The notes under the pieces: generated by a model
Databases searched by the model: none
The model's input: only the letters and a program-made list of their open reading frames with translations
What the model was told of the DNA's origin: nothing
Position numbers and translations under genes: made by a program
Origin: SICB01 sp037132395
GTDB lineage: Bacteria > Patescibacteriota > Saccharimonadia > CAILAD01 > BJGX01
Length of the DNA: 14,647 bases
Direction: 5' to 3'
NCBI GenBank assembly: GCA_037132395.1
Contig: JBAXPC010000015.1
Coordinates: 1 to 14,647, forward strand
In this document: positions 1 through 5,729 of the stretch, in pieces
Numbering within the stretch: position 1 is the first letter of the stretch
Layout: the number at the start of each line of letters is the position of its first letter

Positions 1-57
1 CCTCCGCCTCCAGCACCAACACCGCCTCCGCCTCCAGCACCAACACCGCCTCCGCCA
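1..57. repeat. 24-bp tandem repeat coding for PPPPAPTP
   Basis: Two identical 24-bp units (1-24 and 25-48) and the start of a third (49-57) encode a Pro-rich spacer in the same frame as the surface protein. The array continues past the left edge. Unit changes would keep the frame and alter stalk length. Confidence 0.9.
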
Positions 58-774
58 GACGATGCAATCAACAGTACTCCAGCAGAAATATCCCCACCAG
101 CACCCATAGTTGAGCCACCTGCTACCGATACAAGTGCTACTGAGGTCAGCAATGCTATCAACGACATCATTTTTACAAACCTCACACCAACCAATACCAC
201 CTTGAGCTGGGTCACTACCACCGAATCCACTTCAAAGGTTGTTTATGGAGAAGGCCAAGACTTAAGTCAAACCGTTGAATCGCCAACACCTAACACAATC
301 CACACCGCTACACTGCCGACTCAAAAACTAACTGCTGGCAAAAAATACAGCTATAAGATTATCGCAACCGATGCCGCCGGTACGGTCGAAAGCTCACCAG
401 CGACCTTTACGGCCCCTGGTTACACTGTCAATATTAAAGTCCTGGATAGTTCCAAGAAACCGGTAGCTAATGCTAATGTCACCATTGGCGGTGCCCTCGC
501 AATAACCAACGCAAAAGGTAATGCTGATTTTGCCAATATCGGCGCTGGCGACCAGCCCGTAACGATTAACATTAATGGCAACAAACAAAACGGTACGATT
601 AGCGTCAGGCGAGATGAGAAGCAGATTCAAGAGTTTAGCTTGACAGTAAAAAAAGCTGCCGCTATGGATTGGGTTTCGATTGCGCTGATAGCGGGGCTAG
701 TGATTGCTATAATAATGGTGGCCATTATCATTATAAGAAAGCGCATGAGACCGCCAACAGCCATGATTAGCTAG
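1..774 (+). CDS. C-terminal part of a membrane-anchored surface protein (Pro-rich stalk, Fn3-like and regulatory-like domains)
   Basis: The frame is open from the first base, so the gene starts upstream; 257 residues are visible. A proline-rich stalk made of PPPPAPTP units comes first (residues 1-19), then a low-complexity linker. Residues about 55-137 form an Fn3-like beta domain (TLSWVTT, then KYSYKIIATDAAG). Residues about 138-217 look like a carboxypeptidase-regulatory-type beta sandwich (YTVNIKVLDSSKKPVANANV, then NAKGNADF). A single membrane helix at about 222-245 is followed by RKRMR and a short cytoplasmic tail, so the protein should be anchored by its C-terminus with its domains outside. 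A TTG at 202 could be taken as a start, but it lies in the middle of the Fn3 domain and the frame is open upstream of it. A role in adhesion or as a wall-spanning stalk is inferred; no catalytic motif is visible. Confidence 0.85.
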   Translation, partial: PPPPAPTPPPPPAPTPPPPDDAINSTPAEISPPAPIVEPPATDTSATEVSNAINDIIFTNLTPTNTTLSWVTTTESTSKVVYGEGQDLSQTVESPTPNTIHTATLPTQKLTAGKKYSYKIIATDAAGTVESSPATFTAPGYTVNIKVLDSSKKPVANANVTIGGALAITNAKGNADFANIGAGDQPVTININGNKQNGTISVRRDEKQIQEFSLTVKKAAAMDWVSIALIAGLVIAIIMVAIIIIRKRMRPPTAMIS

Positions 775-786
775 CGAGCCCAGCTA

Positions 787-801
787 TGCTAAAATATTGC
801 T
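787..801 (+). promoter_or_regulatory. Extended -10 promoter of the hydrolase gene, predicted leaderless
   Basis: TGC at 787-789 followed by TAAAAT at 790-795 matches an extended -10 element. Six bases separate the hexamer from the ATG at 802, which puts the expected transcription start on the A of the start codon. No Shine-Dalgarno sequence fits in that gap. No good -35 element is seen; the upstream bases are the end of the preceding gene. Confidence 0.65.
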
Positions 802-1491
802 ATGAGCGAGTTTTTGAAAGTCATTAGCCCTAGCCCAGAAGCCGATAAGGTCATAATTATGCTCCCAGACATCTGGGGCCAAACTGACTACGCCACCACC
901 ACCGCGCAAGCCTTGAGCCAGCGCTACCAACAGCCTTGCTACATGCTAGATTATTTCTACCAGCTCACCAAAAAAGCCAATAATTTTGATCGTCAGACCG
1001 ACCAAGCCGAAGCGGTCGGGCTAATGGCCAAGCTGACGGGCGAGGACTTTATAGCAATTTTCGAATCGGCCCTTGAGGAAATCCAAAAAGCTCAACCCCA
1101 GCTTGTAGAGCTTACAGTACTGGGATTTTGCTTTGGAGGACGGTTAGCCTACCTTTCTGGTTTATCAAATAAAGTAACCAAGATAATATCGTTTTATGGC
1201 GCCGGTGCCCACACCACCGACTTCTACCAGGGCCATACGCCCATCGAGGCGCTGGCGATAGCCCGCGGTGGCGATACCAGCCTCAAGGTACTAGCTTTTT
1301 ATGGCTCGGAGGATGCTAGTATCCCAGAGCCTGACCAAGCCAAGACCGCTCTCGAGCTTCAAAATGCACCAATAGCTTACACCGCCAAGCAGTATTCGGC
1401 CGGACACGCCTACTTCCAGCAGGGTCGCGATAGCTATGTACAAGCGGCCGCCGAAAAGTCTTGGCACGATCTCGATACTTTCTTGAGCTAA
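802..1491 (+). CDS. Dienelactone hydrolase-family alpha/beta hydrolase
   Basis: A 229-residue cytoplasmic alpha/beta hydrolase with no signal peptide or membrane helix. The nucleophile elbow reads GFCFGG with Cys110, the cysteine form typical of dienelactone hydrolases. Asp171 (FYGSEDASIP) and His202 (YSAGHAYF) complete a plausible Cys-Asp-His triad at the usual spacing, and the length matches the family (about 230-250). The substrate cannot be told from sequence: the family includes dienelactone and carboxymethylenebutenolide hydrolases and many general esterases or thioesterases. It has its own promoter 27 bp after the surface-protein gene and is separated from the ATPase operon by another promoter, so there is no evidence that it belongs to either neighbour. 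The ATG at 802 is supported by the adjacent leaderless-type promoter. Confidence 0.88.
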   Translation: MSEFLKVISPSPEADKVIIMLPDIWGQTDYATTTAQALSQRYQQPCYMLDYFYQLTKKANNFDRQTDQAEAVGLMAKLTGEDFIAIFESALEEIQKAQPQLVELTVLGFCFGGRLAYLSGLSNKVTKIISFYGAGAHTTDFYQGHTPIEALAIARGGDTSLKVLAFYGSEDASIPEPDQAKTALELQNAPIAYTAKQYSAGHAYFQQGRDSYVQAAAEKSWHDLDTFLS

Positions 1492-1521
1492 AAAATAACA
1501 ATTAAACATAAGATTTATGTG

Positions 1522-1538
1522 TATTTAGCCCCTAAATA
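1522..1538. promoter_or_regulatory. Candidate operator: perfect inverted repeat before the ATPase operon
   Basis: TATTTAG, spacer CCC, CTAAATA: two perfect 7-bp arms ending one base before the extended -10 of the operon promoter. The position, roughly -33 to -17 from the expected start, is where a dimeric repressor would block RNA polymerase. No regulator gene is in the window. A hairpin role is less likely because it lies upstream of the predicted transcription start. Confidence 0.45.
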
Positions 1539-1539
1539 G

Positions 1540-1548
1540 TGCTAAAAT
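1540..1548 (+). promoter_or_regulatory. Extended -10 promoter of the F1-like ATPase operon
   Basis: TGC plus TAAAAT (hexamer 1543-1548) is identical to the element before the hydrolase gene. The expected start is near 1555, giving a short leader of about 33 bases before the ATG at 1588. The -35 region is weak. No other comparable promoter is seen before the remaining six genes, which overlap or nearly abut, so this probably drives the whole operon. Confidence 0.6.
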
Positions 1549-1576
1549 TATATATTATAAGGATAAGTTTATTCGG

Positions 1577-1591
1577 ATGTTAGTACGATGA
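1577..1591 (+). other. Four-codon mini-ORF overlapping the first operon start codon
   Basis: ATG at 1577 opens Met-Leu-Val-Arg and stops at TGA 1589-1591, which overlaps the ATG (1588-1590) of the next gene as ATGA. AAGGAT at 1559-1564 lies about 12 bases before this ATG, a somewhat long but possible ribosome-binding distance; it is 23 bases from the main start, which is too far. The mini-ORF may load ribosomes for translational coupling. This could also be chance. Confidence 0.35.
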
Positions 1592-2436
1592 ATCATTTAA
1601 ATCATTTGAATCATTTGAATTATTTTAAACATCTTGGACTAAAGCTGATAGCTAATTTTGCCGCTATTGCTCTGGTTTTGTTACCTATTCAAGTTTTGGC
1701 CGCCAACGGCACAGCTCAGGGCTACAAAGTAAGCGGAACAATCCAAGCTGGCATGTCGGTTTCTCTGTTGGGCGACACACTCTACCCGGCCAACCAAGAT
1801 AACCAGGGCAATCTACTAGGAGTGGTCGTACTCCAGGGTGATGTCACGATCAGCCTTACCACCAGCGCTAATCAAGCCCAAGTTATAACCAGCGGCGTGG
1901 CCAACGCTTTTGTATCTAACCTCAACGGCGATATCAAAAATGGCGACCAGTTGGTGCCATCACCAGTATCGGGGGTGCTGATGAAAGCCACCGATGCCGG
2001 TCGGGCAATGGGCTCGGCTCAGCAAGACTTTAGCGCCACCAATGCCAACACTCAGACCAAACAAGTTACCGCCAAGGACGGAACAACCAAGCAAGCTATG
2101 ATCGGCACAATCCAAGTGCTAGTAGCCCGCAACGACTTTATTCCCAAGCCCACCGAAGTACCCAAGGTACTGTCGCCCTTCCAGAATATCTTTACAGGTG
2201 CTGCCGGCCACGATGTGTCGGTACCCAGAACAATTACCGCGGTGGTAATTTTTGCCATCGCAATAATTGCAGTAATGATAATTTTATATTCCGGGGTATC
2301 GAACGGTATCAGATCGATTGGCCGCAACCCGCTCTCGAAGGGCGAGATTTATTTGGGTCTTTTGCAAGTTTTCGGAATCATTTTGCTGATTTTGGCCATT
2401 TCATTCATTATAATGATATTAATAATTAGAGGATAA
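1588..2436 (+). CDS. Secreted-domain protein with a subunit c-like membrane hairpin lacking the ion-binding carboxylate
   Basis: This 282-residue protein takes the position of F0 subunit c (usually 70-90 residues) at the head of an F1-like operon. Residues 1-38 look like a signal peptide ending VLA. Residues 39-205 should lie outside the cell; within them about 72-146 (GDIKNGDQLV, GVLMKATDAGRAMG) resemble a beta domain I associate with tail-fibre-like surface proteins of Patescibacteria. Membrane helices at about 214-237 and 253-280 flank a cytoplasmic loop with GRNP (R246-N-P248), like the polar loop of subunit c. Helix 1 lacks the usual GxGxG pattern. The residue 18 after the loop proline, Asp61 in E. 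coli c, is Leu266, and helix 2 has no Asp or Glu in its core. Topology (N-terminus out, loop in) equals that of c. An ion-translocating role is therefore unlikely. In-frame TAA at 1564 and the signal peptide support the ATG. Confidence 0.8.
   Translation: MNHLNHLNHLNYFKHLGLKLIANFAAIALVLLPIQVLAANGTAQGYKVSGTIQAGMSVSLLGDTLYPANQDNQGNLLGVVVLQGDVTISLTTSANQAQVITSGVANAFVSNLNGDIKNGDQLVPSPVSGVLMKATDAGRAMGSAQQDFSATNANTQTKQVTAKDGTTKQAMIGTIQVLVARNDFIPKPTEVPKVLSPFQNIFTGAAGHDVSVPRTITAVVIFAIAIIAVMIILYSGVSNGIRSIGRNPLSKGEIYLGLLQVFGIILLILAISFIIMILIIRG
1591..1626. repeat. Short 9-bp tandem repeat at the start of the c-like gene
   Basis: Four imperfect copies of AATCATTTG encode N-H-L three times and then N-Y-F, just before the signal-peptide hydrophobic core. 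Copy-number change would keep the reading frame and only alter the length of the leader's first segment. Confidence 0.6.
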
Positions 2437-2441
2437 CAACA

Positions 2442-3026
2442 ATGATAGACACAATAATACTAATACTTACAATAATCTCCGTAGCAACATTTTTAATCTT
2501 GTGCTTAATAGCAGCCCGCTATCTCAAGGAGCCGCTCTCCAAGAAATCAAAAAATACCGGCGAGGACCTCGCCAATATGAGCCGCCAAGCCAAAGCCGAG
2601 GCTCAGGATAAGCTCGAAAAGGCCGTCGCCAAAGAAATCACCGCCTTACAAAAAACCCTCCAGGCTCAGGCCGATGTAATGCAAGTCGGGTTTACCAAAA
2701 ACCTCCAAGACATCACCACGGCTCAGCTTACAGAGTTCAAAAAGACCATGGACTTGGCCGATTCGAATATGAAAGACCAGGCCAAAATGATTGCCCATCA
2801 AGGCGAGCAGCACAGCAAGCAATTACAGCAGAGTCTGGCCGACGAAACGGCTCAGATCAAACAAAAGGTTCTCGATAACACCGACGAGCAAATCGCCGAG
2901 ATCATGATCAGCTACCTCGCCGAGGTCGCCGGTGATCTCGATTATCAGCAACAAAAAGATTATTTGTACAGTTCGATAGAGGCCAATAAGGACGCCATCA
3001 AAAAGGATATCGCCAATGTCGTATAG
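2442..3026 (+). CDS. atpF: Subunit b-like membrane-anchored coiled-coil stator protein
   Basis: A 194-residue protein with one N-terminal membrane helix (about 3-25), a basic stop-transfer segment (RYLKEPLSKKSK) and a long charged, Ala/Gln/Lys-rich helix from about 40 to 155 that should form a coiled coil. This is the architecture of F0 subunit b, the peripheral stalk that stops the alpha-beta hexamer from turning. The call rests on architecture and gene order; the N-terminal sequence does not match the usual b motif, and the length is slightly above the common 155-175. AGAGGAT, ending inside the previous stop codon, gives a ribosome-binding site about 8 bases before the ATG. With no subunit a encoded here, what the b-like anchor holds in the membrane is open. 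Confidence 0.75.
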   Translation: MIDTIILILTIISVATFLILCLIAARYLKEPLSKKSKNTGEDLANMSRQAKAEAQDKLEKAVAKEITALQKTLQAQADVMQVGFTKNLQDITTAQLTEFKKTMDLADSNMKDQAKMIAHQGEQHSKQLQQSLADETAQIKQKVLDNTDEQIAEIMISYLAEVAGDLDYQQQKDYLYSSIEANKDAIKKDIANVV

Positions 3027-3459
3027 GTTGCCAGAGGGAATATACAATTCCAGCCAGCTTCGCCAGCTCCACAACGAGCTAACCCGCTTGCGTAGTTTGC
3101 GATACCCAAAGAACATTGTTTTTAGTAGCAATCTTCAGGACCTGGCCTCGGCCAATAGCATCAAAAAGCTCAATGTCGCCACGGTTGGCGATATGCTAAA
3201 GTTTATCGATACCACCCTCGACGAATCACCAGAGCTGACCATGACGCTAGCTAGCGCTCCGGGAGTTGACGAACGCGACGAGCTGATTGCCCGGCTGCGA
3301 CGTCTCTTGCACCCCAAGTTGTTGGTACATTTTATAATACGACCAGAGCTCTTGGCGGGCTGCGTGGTACGCACCAAAACCGCTATTTTTGATATGTCGC
3401 TAGCTAGGGCACTCAAAGACAACCAGCAAAAGCTAGTAATGAGGCTCAAAAATGCTTGA
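3016..3459 (+). CDS. atpH: Subunit delta (OSCP)-like protein, shortened N-terminal domain
   Basis: Delta normally joins the top of the F1 head to the b stalk. The C-terminal part matches the family: ELTMTLASAPGV, then a helix, then KLLVHFIIRPELLAGCVVRT (residues 101-120) and a final SLARALKDNQQ helix, corresponding to the delta pattern of a strand, DPSLIGG and G-S-R-LR-L. The whole protein has 147 residues against about 175-180, and the missing part is in the N-terminal helical bundle that binds alpha. It overlaps the b-like gene by 11 bases, with AAGGAT (3003-3008) as ribosome-binding site, and overlaps alpha by 8 bases, so translation is probably coupled on both sides. Confidence 0.8.
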   Translation: MSYRLPEGIYNSSQLRQLHNELTRLRSLRYPKNIVFSSNLQDLASANSIKKLNVATVGDMLKFIDTTLDESPELTMTLASAPGVDERDELIARLRRLLHPKLLVHFIIRPELLAGCVVRTKTAIFDMSLARALKDNQQKLVMRLKNA

Positions 3460-4873
3460 TAACAAAGTTTTTGCTGGCCTAATCAAAAAAGGCTCTCCCA
3501 CCGGCGAGGTAATTTCCTTAAATAGCTTTACGGCTGTGGTTTCGACTATTCCTGATGTCAAGGTCTATTCGGTGGTGCTATTCTCGGGTGGTGCCCAGGG
3601 CGTAGTATGGCAAATCAACGACAACAGCCTCGATATTTTGCTATTAAACGACACCCCAATATATGCCAACGAGTTGGTGGTATTATACAAAGAAGAGCTT
3701 CAGATCGCCGTCGGCAAGGAGCTGCTGGGCAGAATCATCAATCCGCTCGGCAAACCACTCGACGGCAAAGGCTTTATTTCGGCCAAAAAAGAGGCTCCGT
3801 ATTTTAGAGCGGCACCGAGCTTTAAAGATCGCGGCCCGGTCGAAGACCCGCTGGAGAGCGGAGTCACGATTGTCGATGTCGTGCTGCCACTCGTGAAAGG
3901 CCAGCGAATGGCCGTAATGGGTGACTCCAAAAGCGGTAAGACCGGCTTTATGACCCAGGTAGCTATTCATCGCGCCAAGGCCGGCGAGATTGTGGTTTAT
4001 GTTTTGGTCGCCAAGCCGCGCAATGAGCTCTCGCGCATTATGCAACAATTCAAAGATGCCAAGGTACTCAAAAACATCATTATTGTAGTTGCCGATACAT
4101 CCGAGCCGCTGCCAATTGGTATTCTGGCGCCATATGCCGGCTGTGCGATTGCCGAAAACTTCTGGCACAACAAGCAAGATGTGCTGGTAATTTATGACGA
4201 TTTCACCAACCACGCCAAGATATACCGCGAAATGGCGCTTTTGCTCAATCAAAATGTCGGGCGCGAAGCCTACCCAGGCAATATGTTCCATGTTCACTCA
4301 GCACTCTTAGAACGAGCCGGTAAGCTCGGCGACACCAATGCTACCCAGACAGTACTGGTAGCTGGCAGCACCCCCAATAACGACCTCACCGACTACCAGG
4401 CCACTAGCCTAATATCGATGAGCGATGGGCAGATTGTATTTGATACCGACGCCATGCACCAGGGAGTTCGCCCGGCCATCAACACCGAGCTATCGGTTAG
4501 TCGTGTCGGAGGTGGGCGTAACGCGATTATTACTCACGATCTCACTAAGGCGGTCATCAAATCCATCGGGCGCTACAAAAAAGCCAAAGAGATGACCAGC
4601 TTTATCGATCAAATCAGCGAAACCAGCCGCCAGGAGGTCGCCCTGGGCGGACGTATTTTTGAGGCGATGCAACAAAGCTACGCCGAATACTTTAGCTTTT
4701 GCCAAGAAAGAATCATGCTCGAGGTAATCTTAAGGTGCGACAACCCCAGCTCGCTCGATGTCAATTGGCTCAAGGCCGAAGTCGCCAAGATTAGCCAAGA
4801 AAAAACATTTACACCCAAGCAGCTCGATGTCATTATAGGGGATCTCCTAAAAGCTAGCGCGGGGCCTACTTAA
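3452..4873 (+). CDS. atpA: F1-like ATPase subunit alpha, divergent
   Basis: A 473-residue alpha-type subunit (usual length about 500-510), forming the non-catalytic nucleotide sites of the hexamer. A beta-barrel fills about residues 15-90, followed by ELLGRIINPLGKPLDGKG. Walker A is GDSKSGKT (157-164), where most alpha subunits have GDRQTGKT. Walker B is LVIYDD (245-250). GREAYPGNMFHVHSALLERA (270-289), SDGQIVF and GVRPAINTELSVSRVGG (338-354) are clear alpha signatures, and Arg351 in SVSRVG is the arginine finger supplied to the catalytic site. The protein starts almost at the beta-barrel and so lacks the roughly 20-25 residue N-terminal segment that docks delta in standard enzymes. V/A-type, FliI and Rho ATPases are less likely given these motifs and the alpha-gamma-beta gene order. 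Confidence 0.93.
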   Translation: MLDNKVFAGLIKKGSPTGEVISLNSFTAVVSTIPDVKVYSVVLFSGGAQGVVWQINDNSLDILLLNDTPIYANELVVLYKEELQIAVGKELLGRIINPLGKPLDGKGFISAKKEAPYFRAAPSFKDRGPVEDPLESGVTIVDVVLPLVKGQRMAVMGDSKSGKTGFMTQVAIHRAKAGEIVVYVLVAKPRNELSRIMQQFKDAKVLKNIIIVVADTSEPLPIGILAPYAGCAIAENFWHNKQDVLVIYDDFTNHAKIYREMALLLNQNVGREAYPGNMFHVHSALLERAGKLGDTNATQTVLVAGSTPNNDLTDYQATSLISMSDGQIVFDTDAMHQGVRPAINTELSVSRVGGGRNAIITHDLTKAVIKSIGRYKKAKEMTSFIDQISETSRQEVALGGRIFEAMQQSYAEYFSFCQERIMLEVILRCDNPSSLDVNWLKAEVAKISQEKTFTPKQLDVIIGDLLKASAGPT

Positions 4874-4874
4874 A

Positions 4875-5729
4875 ATGAAAAAATCGACTCAAATCCGCGC
4901 TACTCTTGCCAGCACCAATTCGGTTAGCTCAATTGCTCATATTTTAGAAAACATCGCCTCGATTAGAATCACCCAAATCAAGGATGAAGTTTTGCAATCG
5001 AGAGATTTTTTTAGCCGCCTGTGGGCGATGTATGGCCAGCTCCGAGTGTCCGATAAAGATGCTTTAGCCAGCCCAGCACCGACTGCCGCCCAGAGTAATA
5101 AAAAAGCCGCGATACTAATTACCGCCAATGCCGGCCTAACAGGCGAGGTCGATACTATTTTGATTAGCCAGGTGCTCTCTGAAGTCGACCCCAAAACTAC
5201 CGACTTTTTTGTGCTCGGAATGCACGGCCAGAGCCTGCTACTGCAACACAACATCAACCCCATCAAAACCCTGCGCTTTCCCGAGGTCGGCCAGGCTATC
5301 GATGTTGGCGATCTGATGCAAGCGCTTGTGCCGTACTCCACTCCGACGGTCTATTACCCTAGCTACGATTCGCTTTCGATACAAAGAGTTTTTAGCCTAG
5401 AGCTCAAATCGACTGTCCAAAAGCTCGGCGCCCAAGACAGAAACCTAAACCAAGAAGAGATCATATTTAAAGATAATTGTATTTTTGAGCCATCGGTTAT
5501 AGAGGTTGTCGCTTATCTCGAGCAGATGATGATGAGCACCATCCTAACCGAAATTATTCTGGAGTCAAACCTCGCCCAGCTTTCGAGCCGATTTAATGCC
5601 ATGAATGTCGCCAGTAGCAAGGCCACCGATATGGCCAAAAACTTGCAGCGGCGCTATGTTCAGCTCCGACGCTACGAAAGCGATGAGTCCAATAGGCGGT
5701 ATAGTAACAGAAGAAAGGCCACAGTATGA
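4875..5729 (+). CDS. atpG: F1-like ATPase subunit gamma, divergent central shaft
   Basis: Of usual length (284 residues) and in its standard place between alpha and beta. Residues 1-60 form the N-terminal helix (NSVSSIAHILENIASIRITQ matches the gamma pattern with ITKAMxMVAxxK). ITANAGLTG (82-90) takes the place of the usual TSDRGLCG strand-turn. The C-terminal helix begins near 215, and SSRFNAMNVASSKATDMAKN (237-256) matches the conserved MxAMxxATxNA segment. After that the sequence differs: the normal hydrophobic tip is replaced by a charged tail with repeated Arg pairs (QRRY, LRRY, NRRYSNRRK). Gamma is the rotating shaft that couples the head to whatever sits in the membrane. The start is one base after the alpha stop, and the end overlaps beta as ATGA. 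Confidence 0.85.
   Translation: MKKSTQIRATLASTNSVSSIAHILENIASIRITQIKDEVLQSRDFFSRLWAMYGQLRVSDKDALASPAPTAAQSNKKAAILITANAGLTGEVDTILISQVLSEVDPKTTDFFVLGMHGQSLLLQHNINPIKTLRFPEVGQAIDVGDLMQALVPYSTPTVYYPSYDSLSIQRVFSLELKSTVQKLGAQDRNLNQEEIIFKDNCIFEPSVIEVVAYLEQMMMSTILTEIILESNLAQLSSRFNAMNVASSKATDMAKNLQRRYVQLRRYESDESNRRYSNRRKATV

Noticed and set aside
1..57. CRISPR-like array at the left edge
   Set aside because: The 24-bp units are directly adjacent with no unique spacers and encode an in-frame Pro-rich peptide.
202..774. Surface-protein gene starting at TTG 202
   Set aside because: The frame is open to base 1 with protein-like sequence, and 202 falls in the middle of the Fn3-like domain, so this is an internal codon of a gene cut by the edge.
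3245..3256. Perfect 12-bp palindrome CGCTAGCTAGCG inside the delta-like gene
   Set aside because: It lies in coding sequence in which GCTAGC is a common codon combination across the window; nothing shows it is a regulatory site.
3457..5729. UGA read as glycine, as in some Patescibacteria lineages
   Set aside because: TGA ends the delta-like and gamma genes at the expected family ends, and no in-frame TGA was seen in any gene, so the standard bacterial code applies.
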